DNA of 64,000 nt from an uncultured Eubacteriaceae bacterium (GTDB lineage Bacteria; Bacillota; Clostridia; Lachnospirales; CAG-274), in contig CAMMIW010000004.1 of the NCBI GenBank assembly GCA_946497035.1, positions 54,360 through 118,359 of the forward strand. Direction: 5' to 3'. Positions within the stretch are counted from its first letter, which is position 1; each line of letters starts with the position of its first letter. A model generated the notes under the pieces. The model saw only the letters and a list, made by a program, of their open reading frames with translations. It had not been told where the DNA came from and searched no databases. The position numbers and the translations under genes are program-made. Below are positions 52,878 through 60,383 of this stretch, piece after piece.

Positions 52878-53459
52878 CTAACATTTTTCTATTTGCGTAT
52901 TTTTATTATCATCTAAATTTAATTGATAGTAAATTTTATTTACTATTTTTAATATTGTATACATTACTATACAATGTATAGGAACTATAATAAGCTCTTT
53001 ATATATTCTGGCAGGCAATAAAACTAAAAAACCTTTACCTGCATACATAGAATACCAATATGTACCTAAAGTTAAATTTACTATTAAGCTAATAGCTATT
53101 TTACATAATATAATTCTTAAAATTAACTTTTTAGAGCCATATATTTTTCTATATAAAAAAGAACCATATAAAAAACCACCTAAAATAGCATTAAATGTAA
53201 AACCAAAAAAATATGTACCTTTTGGATTTATAACGTGAGTTAAAAAATCTGTTAAACCACCTAATATGCCAGCTACAACAGGGCCAAATAAAAATCCGGC
53301 AGTAGAATTAGCTATAAAAGAAAAGGTGATAATAGTTATACCTTCTATTTTTAATGCTTGGGTATTAAGCATTAATGAAATAGCTAATAAAAGCCCACAT
53401 ATAACGATAGTTTTTGTCTTTTTTAACTCTAAAAAAGAATTTTTTAATAAATTAAACAT
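52878..53459 (-). CDS. folT: Folate-specific ECF transporter S component FolT
   Basis: A 193-residue integral membrane substrate-binding subunit of an energy-coupling factor transporter. Six hydrophobic segments are visible, with the folate-family patterns IVICGLLLAISLMLN, GFLFGPVVAGILGGLTDFL and FGFTFNAILGGFLYG. It would work with a shared EcfA/A'/T module encoded elsewhere. The upstream region carries a tetrahydrofolate riboswitch (annotated separately), which makes the folate specificity convincing rather than just family-level. ATG with AGGAGG. Confidence 0.93.
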   Translation of the reverse strand: MFNLLKNSFLELKKTKTIVICGLLLAISLMLNTQALKIEGITIITFSFIANSTAGFLFGPVVAGILGGLTDFLTHVINPKGTYFFGFTFNAILGGFLYGSFLYRKIYGSKKLILRIILCKIAISLIVNLTLGTYWYSMYAGKGFLVLLPARIYKELIIVPIHCIVMYTILKIVNKIYYQLNLDDNKNTQIEKC

Positions 53460-53491
53460 AAATTACCTCCTAAAAATGGTTGATAAAATAT

Positions 53492-53522
53492 GCTACAAAC
53501 ATAGTTTTGCTATGTTAGCAGC
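53492..53522 (-). terminator. Expression-platform hairpin of the folT riboswitch
   Basis: Transcript arms GCTGCTAACATAG (53522-53510) and CTATGTTTGTAGC (53504-53492) form a 13-position stem (one mismatch, one G-U) followed by ATATTTTATC. It overlaps the last bases of the aptamer, so ligand binding could compete with or favour it. It resembles a regulated intrinsic terminator, though the T-tract is short. Confidence 0.65.
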
Positions 53523-53616
53523 GGGATGCAGAAAATGTATCGCAAGAATAATCTTTTCGTATAATAAGCAACTCCCCGTCTTACTATCACTTAACGCACA
53601 AATTCCTACTCTGCAT
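53521..53616 (-). promoter_or_regulatory. Tetrahydrofolate (THF) riboswitch upstream of folT
   Basis: Reading the minus strand, the element starts ATGCAGAGTAGG, then has the conserved TGCGTTAAGTG (53599-53589), ACGGGGAGTTGC, TGCGATACA and closes with TGCATCCCGC (53530-53521). These blocks, their order and the pairing of GCAGAGTAG-side with the TGCATCCCGC-side match the THF riboswitch (folT RNA) as I know it. It sits about 60-155 nt before folT. THF binding is expected to shut down the folate importer. Confidence 0.88.
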
Positions 53617-53728
53617 TAAAAAATTAAATTTACAACATATTATAACATATAATAATACTATTTTACAACAATTATTTTATAAATATACTTATAAAAAGGA
53701 GATAGGTGAGATTTAATAATTAAAAAAG

Positions 53729-53757
53729 AACCTATTTTGTTAAAATTAAATAGGTTT
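53729..53757 (-). terminator. Terminator downstream of pspC
   Basis: Arms AACCTATTT and AAATAGGTT (9 bp) with an 11-nt AT loop. On the minus strand the stem is followed by CTTTTTTAATTATT, a good T-run, so it terminates pspC. Confidence 0.8.
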
Positions 53758-53788
53758 ATAAAATAAAAGTAAGCTATATAAATAAAAA

Positions 53789-54049
53789 TTATTTTTTATC
53801 ATCAAACTCGCTAAAGTCATAAAATCCTTCTTTGTATTTTTTGTTACATATTGTTTTATTATTTTTGTTGCTTGGTATTATAATCCAAAATATAATATAA
53901 ATAGGAATAGGTGAACCTACAAATATAAAAGATAATAAGATAAAAATTATTCTTATAACAGTAGGGTCTATTTTAAAGTATTCGCCTATACCACCACAAA
54001 CGCCACTTATCATTTTATCATTTTGAGAGAGAGTGAGCCTTTTATCCAT
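53789..54049 (-). CDS. PspC-domain membrane protein
   Basis: An 86-residue protein with a single PspC domain: KMISGVCGGIGEYFKIDPTVIR (about 12-33), then a hydrophobic hairpin (IIFILLSFIFVGSPIPIYII, with the PxxIYIIFWIIIP ending). PspC is a phage-shock/envelope-stress membrane protein; stand-alone PspC-domain genes are common in clostridia and of unclear role. The C-terminal 25 residues are polar. ATG with AAAGGAG. Monocistronic. Confidence 0.88.
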   Translation of the reverse strand: MDKRLTLSQNDKMISGVCGGIGEYFKIDPTVIRIIFILLSFIFVGSPIPIYIIFWIIIPSNKNNKTICNKKYKEGFYDFSEFDDKK

Positions 54050-54241
54050 ATAATCGTACTCCTTTCTATTTATAAACAGTAATATATTTAATTTTCTTAA
54101 ACATATATACGAAATTATTATAATAAAAGTTTATTAAAATTACAACCATTATTAAAAATTTTTTTATAGTTGCAATTTATTTATTTTAATGATAAAATTT
54201 TTTAATGAGAATTTATTTTAAAATAGGAGGATTATTGAAAA

Positions 54242-55579
54242 ATGAAAAATTTTTTTTCAGATAAGGTTTTTTTTAAAAATTTATTTTTACTAATAATACC
54301 TATTATATTTCAAGAACTTTTAAACTCTTCTGTAAATCTTGTTGATAACTTTATGATAGGGCAGTTAGGCGAAGTTGCTATAACATCTGTAGGCCTTGCT
54401 AATCAAATATTTTTTGTATTTAATCTTATATTATTTGGTATAAATAGTGGAGCGGCGGTATTTGTTGGTCAATTTTTTGGCAAAGGAGATTTTGGTGGTA
54501 TACATAAAGTTATAGGGCTTGGTGTAATATTAAGCCTTTTAAATGCTACATTATTTGTTACGGCTATTATATTTGCACCAGAATTTTTAATGTCTTTATA
54601 TTCTAAAGATCCAGCGGTTATAGCTGAAGGTATTAATTATTTACAAATTATATGCCCTGCTTATTTTGTTATTGCTTTTGTTATGGCTATAAACGCATCT
54701 TTAAAAGCTATTAGAAAAACTCATTATCCTATGATAACAACTTTTATCGCTCTTGTAACTAATGTTATATTAAATTATTTATTTATATTTAAGCTTGGTT
54801 ATGGAGTTAAAGGGGCAGCTATGGCTACTTTATGTGCTAGATGTGTTGAGCTTACATCTCAGCTTATAATTATATTTGGTAAAAAATTGCCAATTATTAC
54901 AAACGTTAAAAATTATTTTAATTTTAATAAAAGTTTTGTTTTAGCGTATTTTGACGTATGCACACCTATAATATTAAATGAAGTATTTTGGTCTATCGGT
55001 ATATCTGTTTGTAATATGGCTTATAAATTTAGCGGTACTGATGCCCAATCTGCCGTACAAATAACAGGTACTATACAAAATTTATTTACCGTTATGGGGG
55101 TTGCAATTGGTGGTGGTTGTGGTATAATGTTATCTAACGTACTTGGATGTGGAGATATAGAAAAAGCTAAAGATTATTCTAAAAAATGTATGATTATTAC
55201 TGTAATTATGAGTAGTATTATGGGCGTTATTCTTTTAATATTATCTCCTTTTATTGTAGATTTATTTAATGTTAAAGACTTAGTTAAAGATTATACTCAC
55301 AAAATGTTAATGATAGTTGCTTTTGGGCTAATATTTAAAACTTATAATTATACAACTATTGTAGGTATATTAAGAAGTGGTGGTGATACAAAATATACCG
55401 CTATATTAGATTTTGCTAGTGTTTGGTTTATAGGCATACCTATGGCATTTTTAGGTGCTTATGTTTTAAACTTACCTATATATGTAACTTATGCTATGGT
55501 TTATTCTGAAGAAATTATTAAAGGATTTTTTAGCAGCGCTAGAGTTAGAAAAAATAAATGGGCTAAATCTTTAGTTTAA
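54242..55579 (+). CDS. MATE-family multidrug/Na+ efflux transporter
   Basis: A 445-residue polytopic membrane protein with about 12 hydrophobic segments in two repeats. The first repeat starts LLIIPIIFQELLNSSVNLVDNFMIGQLGE (see residues about 14-42), and VGLANQIFFVFNLILFG plus GAAVFVGQFFGKGD are typical MATE patterns; the second repeat includes CTPIILNEVFWSIG. Such exporters use H+ or Na+ gradients to expel cationic compounds; substrates cannot be predicted. The ATG lies 11 nt after AGGAGG. It is apparently a single gene, 93 nt before ctpA. Confidence 0.92.
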   Translation: MKNFFSDKVFFKNLFLLIIPIIFQELLNSSVNLVDNFMIGQLGEVAITSVGLANQIFFVFNLILFGINSGAAVFVGQFFGKGDFGGIHKVIGLGVILSLLNATLFVTAIIFAPEFLMSLYSKDPAVIAEGINYLQIICPAYFVIAFVMAINASLKAIRKTHYPMITTFIALVTNVILNYLFIFKLGYGVKGAAMATLCARCVELTSQLIIIFGKKLPIITNVKNYFNFNKSFVLAYFDVCTPIILNEVFWSIGISVCNMAYKFSGTDAQSAVQITGTIQNLFTVMGVAIGGGCGIMLSNVLGCGDIEKAKDYSKKCMIITVIMSSIMGVILLILSPFIVDLFNVKDLVKDYTHKMLMIVAFGLIFKTYNYTTIVGILRSGGDTKYTAILDFASVWFIGIPMAFLGAYVLNLPIYVTYAMVYSEEIIKGFFSSARVRKNKWAKSLV

Positions 55580-55672
55580 AAAATAAATTTAACTATATTA
55601 ATAAATAGTAAGTTTGTTTAATAAAATAAATAGAGGCCATTTTATTATAAACAAAAAGTAAGAGGTGAAAAT

Positions 55673-56827
55673 ATGAATAGTAATAAAAAGAGCTTTTTTA
55701 CAGGTGTTGTTTTTGGTATGATAGCCCTATTTGTTATAAATAGTTTTGTAACTAATATAGGCTTACTTTACAAAAGATTTATAGCTAAAGATTTAACTAT
55801 AAACCAAAAGACAGCCCAAATAGAATCTATCATTAACAAATATTATGTAAATGATTATGATGAACAGCTTATGGAAGAAATGATGTATAAAGGTATGATT
55901 GCTTCTTTAAAAGATCCTTATTCTTATTATATGTCTGAAAAAGAGCTTAAAGAGTTTTTAGATGATACAGAAGGTAACTATGTTGGTATTGGCATAATGG
56001 TTAATTTAACAGAAGATGAAAAAATACATATTAATAAAGTTTTTGATGGCTCTCCTGCTCAAGATAGTGGGCTAAAAGAAGGCGATAAAATAATGAAAGT
56101 TGAAGATAAGGAAGTAAATTTAGAAAATTATCAAGAGGTTGTTTCTGATATTAAAGGTGAAGAAGGTACTAAAGTTAAACTTAATATTTATAGAGAAAAA
56201 GAAAATAAAACTTTTAATGTGGAGGTTTTAAGAAAAAGCTTAGATGTGCCTACCGTTGAATATAAACTATTAGATGATAACATTGGTTATATTTCTATAT
56301 CTCAATTTGATAGAGTTACTTACGATCAATTTAAAAAGGCATATGATGCTTTAAACGGTAGCAATGGCCTTATAATAGATCTTAGAGATAATCCTGGGGG
56401 GCTTTTAACAACCGTTAATAAAATAACAGATATGTTAGTTCCTGAAGGTACAATAACTTATATAGAAGATAAACAAGGTAATAGAGATTATCATAAATCT
56501 GATGCTAATTATTATAATAAACCTTTAGTTATATTGGTAAATAAAAACTCTGCTTCTGCTTCTGAAGTTTTATCTGGTGCAGTTAAAGATTTTGGAGTAG
56601 GTAAACTAGTTGGAGAAACTACATATGGTAAAGGTGTTGTTCAAAATATGTATCAACTAGCAGATGGTAGTGGTGTTAAAATAACTATGGCTAAATATTA
56701 TACACCTAGCGGTGTTTGTATACAAGGTACAGGCATAGAGCCTGATTATAAAGTAACTAACCCTGAAAATAGTGATAAAGATTTGCAACTTGAAAAGGGT
56801 ATAGAAGTTATAAAAAATTGGAAATAA
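55673..56827 (+). CDS. C-terminal processing serine protease (S41, CtpA/CtpB)
   Basis: An exported PDZ-protease of 384 residues. N-terminal membrane anchor (about 9-28), then YYVNDYDEQLMEEMMYKGMI-type helical region, a PDZ domain (about 95-185; IHINKVFDGSPAQDSGLKEGD), and the S41 catalytic core with DLRDNPGG, NKNSASASEVLSGAVKD (nucleophilic Ser) and GETTYGKGVVQ (catalytic Lys). In Bacillus, CtpB takes part in sporulation signalling; in general CtpA degrades or processes envelope proteins. ATG with AGAGGTG. No partner gene is next to it. Confidence 0.93.
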   Translation: MNSNKKSFFTGVVFGMIALFVINSFVTNIGLLYKRFIAKDLTINQKTAQIESIINKYYVNDYDEQLMEEMMYKGMIASLKDPYSYYMSEKELKEFLDDTEGNYVGIGIMVNLTEDEKIHINKVFDGSPAQDSGLKEGDKIMKVEDKEVNLENYQEVVSDIKGEEGTKVKLNIYREKENKTFNVEVLRKSLDVPTVEYKLLDDNIGYISISQFDRVTYDQFKKAYDALNGSNGLIIDLRDNPGGLLTTVNKITDMLVPEGTITYIEDKQGNRDYHKSDANYYNKPLVILVNKNSASASEVLSGAVKDFGVGKLVGETTYGKGVVQNMYQLADGSGVKITMAKYYTPSGVCIQGTGIEPDYKVTNPENSDKDLQLEKGIEVIKNWK

Positions 56828-56899
56828 TATTGACTAAAAATATAAAAGAATATATACTATATTTTATATTAAAAATATATAAAATGGAGGTTTTATTTT

Positions 56900-57271
56900 A
56901 TGAAAAAAATACATTCTGATAAAGCACCTAAAGCTATAGGACCTTATTCTCAAGCGGTTTTAGTTAATAATATGCTTTATACATCTGGCCAAATACCTTT
57001 AAATCTTGATGGAGATATTGTAGGTAACAATATTGGGGAACAAACAGAACAAGTTATGCAAAATTTAAAAGCAGTTTTAGAAGAAGCAGGCACTAACTTT
57101 GAAAATGCTATTAAAACTACTTGTTTTTTATCTGATATGAATAATTTTGCAGGCTTTAATGAAGTTTATTCTAAATATTTTACATCTAATCCAGCTCGCT
57201 CTTGTGTTGTTGTTAAAGAGCTACCTAAGCAAGTTTTAGTTGAAGTTGAGGTTATTGCTTTAGTTAAATAA
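56900..57271 (+). CDS. ridA: RidA/YjgF-family enamine/imine deaminase
   Basis: RidA hydrolyses reactive 2-aminoacrylate and related imines released by PLP enzymes. The 123-residue protein is a textbook member: [60 protein letters not shown], and [20 protein letters not shown] with the conserved Arg of the active site. ATG with GGAGG. It lies 72 nt after ctpA; a perfect 18-bp bidirectional terminator follows. Confidence 0.96.
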   Translation: MKKIHSDKAPKAIGPYSQAVLVNNMLYTSGQIPLNLDGDIVGNNIGEQTEQVMQNLKAVLEEAGTNFENAIKTTCFLSDMNNFAGFNEVYSKYFTSNPARSCVVVKELPKQVLVEVEVIALVK

Positions 57272-57284
57272 TATTTAAACTACA

Positions 57285-57324
57285 AATATAAAGAAGATAG
57301 GTTTTTACCTATCTTCTTTATATT
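57285..57324. terminator. Bidirectional terminator ridA / nhaC
   Basis: A perfect 18-bp stem (57285-57302 and 57307-57324) with loop TTTT. On the minus strand it is built into the last six codons of the nhaC-like gene (stop at 57307-57305, in the loop); on the plus strand it follows ridA. Confidence 0.92.
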
Positions 57325-58699
57325 TTACAATAAATATGCCTAAAAATGTAAATATTAACGATAGCAATGGATTTACTAGATTTAATATAGTATATTTAGC
57401 ATAATCTACTGTTTGTACGTTTAATGTAGCCGTTATAAAAGCAGATGCTGCCGTCCAAGGTATTAATGGTGCAAATAATGTTGTACCTTCTTCTATTGTT
57501 CTTGATAACATTGTATTTTTAAGCCCTCTTTTTTTAAATTCTTCTTTATACATATTACCGTTTAATATTATTGATAAATATATATCGGCAAATAATGCAG
57601 TACCTAATATACAAGTAGACATTGTTGTAAATATTAATCCAAAAGTTGAATGTATTTTATTTGTTATAGATTTTATAATAACTTTTAGAAAACCACTTTT
57701 TTCTAATATACCACCCATAGATAAAGCAAAAAAGCATAATAAAAATGTAGACATCATACTGTTAATGCCGCCTCTATTTAAAAGGGTGTTAACTTCTTTA
57801 TTAGATGTATCTACAGATACACCATTCATAATTGCATCAAAACATTCATATAAACTTTTATCTTGTAAAAAAATAGCACATATTATAGATATACCAATAG
57901 TGATAATAAGAGATTTTATCGCATCAATTTTGAAAAATGATAAAAATATTAAAACTATTAACGGTATAAAATTTAATATAGAAATATTATAAATACTATC
58001 TAATGTGTTTTTTATATTTTGAATGTTATTAATATCTATATCTTTAACATCATAAAAAGAATTTATAACAGTATAAGCTATTAAAGATATAATATATGCT
58101 GGAAGGGTTGTCATAGACATAACTTTTATATGGTCATAAACATTTGCATTTACGGAGGTTGCTGTCATAACGGTAGAATCGGAAACAGGGGACATTTTAT
58201 CGCCAAACCAAGCACCAGATATTATAGCACCTACTATAATAGGAAGAGGTATTGATAAATTAGAGGTAGTAGCTATACCTATTATAGCTATACCTACCGT
58301 ACCTACTGTGCTCCAAGATGAGCCTATTATAGAAGATAAAAGGGTGCATATTAATAGGGTAGTTGGTAAGAAAAAATTGGGAGATAAAATATCTAGCCCA
58401 TAATATACTAATGTTGGAACTGTACCTGCTGCTATAAATATACCTATTATACCACCTATTAATATAAAAAATAACAACCCTATGTAAGCTTTATAGCAAC
58501 CATAAGACATATATTCTATTATATCTTTTTGGTTTATATTATTAAATTTGCCTATTATACTTATATATATAATACACAATATAAGAAGCAACACTATATT
58601 TATTTTAAATATAATTGTTCCTATTAAAAGTATTGCTAATATTCCTAATAATACAAGTATGCTAGTTTTTAAAGATGGTTCTTTTTTATTATTTTCCAT
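57305..58699 (-). CDS. NhaC-family Na+/H+ antiporter
   Basis: A 464-residue integral membrane protein with about 11-12 hydrophobic segments. The IT-superfamily/NhaC patterns are visible: GGIIGIFIAAGTVPTLVYYGL, LLSSIIGSSWSTVGTVGIAI, GAIISGAWFGDKMSPVSDST (the conserved acidic and polar ion-site segment) and TTLFAPLIPWTAASAFI. Members exchange Na+ for H+ or, as MleN, malate for lactate; which applies is undetermined. ATG with AAGGAG. The 3' end overlaps the terminator shared with ridA. Confidence 0.9.
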   Translation of the reverse strand: MENNKKEPSLKTSILVLLGILAILLIGTIIFKINIVLLLILCIIYISIIGKFNNINQKDIIEYMSYGCYKAYIGLLFFILIGGIIGIFIAAGTVPTLVYYGLDILSPNFFLPTTLLICTLLSSIIGSSWSTVGTVGIAIIGIATTSNLSIPLPIIVGAIISGAWFGDKMSPVSDSTVMTATSVNANVYDHIKVMSMTTLPAYIISLIAYTVINSFYDVKDIDINNIQNIKNTLDSIYNISILNFIPLIVLIFLSFFKIDAIKSLIITIGISIICAIFLQDKSLYECFDAIMNGVSVDTSNKEVNTLLNRGGINSMMSTFLLCFFALSMGGILEKSGFLKVIIKSITNKIHSTFGLIFTTMSTCILGTALFADIYLSIILNGNMYKEEFKKRGLKNTMLSRTIEEGTTLFAPLIPWTAASAFITATLNVQTVDYAKYTILNLVNPLLSLIFTFLGIFIVKYKEDR

Positions 58700-58980
58700 A
58701 AAAACTCCTTTCTTTAAAATTATAAAATACTAAAATTATGATATAAATGTATAATTTTATTTACAAAAATATGTTTTAAAACAATTTATTTAAATATATT
58801 TTTATATCATTATTTTTATGTATATTCATAATTAATATATTTTTAAATTAAGGTTATTAAAAATAATCTTAATTTAAAAGCTTAAATATTATTGAATAAT
58901 TTATATTATATCATAATTATTATTAATGTAAAAGTATGATATAATATAAATTAGTATAGGTTATTAAAATAAAATGGTTT

Positions 58981-59011
58981 TATAATAAATGTTAGTTTAT
59001 AGATTGATAAG
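58981..59011. repeat. Dispersed repeat, copy B
   Basis: TATAATAAATGTTAG (58981-58995) and TTATAGATTGATAAG (58997-59011) are exact copies of the two 15-mers at 28599-28613 and 28621-28635, here 1 nt apart instead of 7. Confidence 0.5.
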
Positions 59012-59088
59012 AATACATTATTATAAAAAGATATTGGTAGGACTAGGTATATATTAAAGCTAAATAATTTAAGAAGAGCCTATTTATA

Positions 59089-59129
59089 AATATTAAAGGC
59101 TGTAGATAAAATCTACAGCCTTTAATATT
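59089..59129. terminator. Terminator of rpoD, GCTGTAGA-core family (copy 6)
   Basis: A perfect 19-bp stem AATATTAAAGGCTGTAGAT / ATCTACAGCCTTTAATATT with loop AAA, the longest member of the family. It lies about 90 nt downstream of the rpoD stop on the minus strand and is flanked by dispersed repeat fragments on both sides. Confidence 0.8.
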
Positions 59130-59138
59130 GTGGTAATT

Positions 59139-59157
59139 ATATAGATTGACAAAATGA
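59139..59157. repeat. Dispersed repeat, partial copy C
   Basis: TATAGATTGACAAAATGAT matches TATAGATTGATAAGATGAT of copy A at 17 of 19 positions. Confidence 0.35.
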
Positions 59158-59219
59158 TTTAAGTGGGATTATATTTAAATCAAATAATAAAAAATTTAAA
59201 TATAATTTTAAAAATTTTA

Positions 59220-60362
59220 TTATTCTAAATAATCTCTTAGTTTTTTGCTTCTGCTAGGGTGTCTAAGTTTTCTTAAAGCTTTAGCTTCTATTTGTCTTAT
59301 TCTTTCTCTAGTAACGTTAAATTCTTTACCTACTTCTTCTAAAGTTCTAGCTCTTCCATCATCAAGTCCAAATCTTAACCTTAAAACTTTTTCTTCACGA
59401 TCTGTAAGGGTATCTAAAACCTCGATAAGTTGCTCTTTTAATAAGGTAAAAGCTGCTGCATCAGAAGGTGCGGGAACATCTTCATCTGGTATAAAATCTC
59501 CAAGGTGGCTATCTTCTTCTTCACCTATAGGTGTTTCTAAAGATACAGGTTCTTGAGCGATTTTTCTAATTTCTCTAACCTTTTCTATAGGCATTTCCAT
59601 TTCTTTTGCAAGCTCTTCATCAGATGGCTCTCTACCTAGCTCTTGTAAAAGCTGCCTAGATACTCTTATAAGCTTATTAATAGTTTCTACCATATGAACA
59701 GGTATTCTTATAGTTCTAGCTTGATCGGCTATAGCTCTAGTTATAGCTTGTCTAATCCACCAAGTAGCATATGTGCTAAATTTAAAGCCTTTTTTATAGT
59801 CAAATTTTTCTACGGCTTTTATAAGGCCTAAGTTACCTTCTTGTATAAGATCTAAAAATAACATACCTCTACCAACATATCTTTTAGCTATACTTACAAC
59901 TAGCCTAAGGTTGGCCTCTGCTAAACGTTTTTTAGCCATTTCATCTCCGTCTGCCATTTTTCTAGCAAGCTCCATTTCTTCGTCTGGACTAAGCAAATCT
60001 ACTTTACCAATTTCTTTTAAATACATTCTAACGTGATCATCAATATTTATGCTAGCATCAATAAGAGTTAAATCTATGTCTTTTTCAAGATTTTCAAGGC
60101 CTTCTAAAGACTCTAATCCTTCTAAATCATCAAGGCCATCTAACATATCGTCTTTGTTATCTTCCATTAAAGTTATGTCTATAACCTCAATATTTTGAGA
60201 TTCTAGATATTCGTAAATTTTATCTAAATGTTCTGCTTCTAAATCTATATCAGATAAAATTTTCATCATATCTTTATATTTTATAATGCCTTTTTTCTTT
60301 TTACCTAAAGAAACAAGTTCTTTAATTTTACTAGCAAATAAAGCTTCATCTAATGTTTTCAA
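59220..60362 (-). CDS. rpoD: Primary sigma factor RpoD/SigA
   Basis: It directs RNA polymerase to housekeeping promoters (TTGACA-17-TATAAT, as seen in this window). The 380 residues have region 1.1 (about 1-65), a short Leu/Glu/Gly-rich repeat ([16 protein letters not shown], about 74-90), region 1.2 ([18 protein letters not shown]), 2.1-2.4 ([53 protein letters not shown]), 3 and 4 with [18 protein letters not shown] and the [23 protein letters not shown]. It ends the dgt-dnaG-rpoD run; 21 nt separate it from dnaG. Confidence 0.98.
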   Translation of the reverse strand: MKTLDEALFASKIKELVSLGKKKKGIIKYKDMMKILSDIDLEAEHLDKIYEYLESQNIEVIDITLMEDNKDDMLDGLDDLEGLESLEGLENLEKDIDLTLIDASINIDDHVRMYLKEIGKVDLLSPDEEMELARKMADGDEMAKKRLAEANLRLVVSIAKRYVGRGMLFLDLIQEGNLGLIKAVEKFDYKKGFKFSTYATWWIRQAITRAIADQARTIRIPVHMVETINKLIRVSRQLLQELGREPSDEELAKEMEMPIEKVREIRKIAQEPVSLETPIGEEEDSHLGDFIPDEDVPAPSDAAAFTLLKEQLIEVLDTLTDREEKVLRLRFGLDDGRARTLEEVGKEFNVTRERIRQIEAKALRKLRHPSRSKKLRDYLE

Positions 60363-60383
60363 TTTATTTTCTTCCTTTCAAAA

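Larger units (their letters stand above)
58700..59219. other. 520-bp intergenic region nhaC / rpoD
   Basis: No credible ORF was found. The left 280 bases are very AT-rich and should contain the nhaC promoter region. From 58981 there is the dispersed repeat copy B, a stretch with GGTAGGACTAGG (59036-59047), terminator copy 6 (59089-59129), and a third partial repeat (59139-59157). The right part is the 3' untranslated region of rpoD. No known RNA family is recognised. Confidence 0.6.

Noticed and set aside
53266..53619. A 117-codon plus-strand ORF antisense to folT and its riboswitch
   Set aside because: It is an opposite-strand shadow of folT and the riboswitch, with no ribosome binding site of its own.
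48361..53720. Shared string GAGAWAGGTRAGATTTAA near 48389 and 53699
   Set aside because: Sixteen of eighteen positions agree, but only two copies exist, without structure or common context; chance is plausible in this AT-rich DNA.
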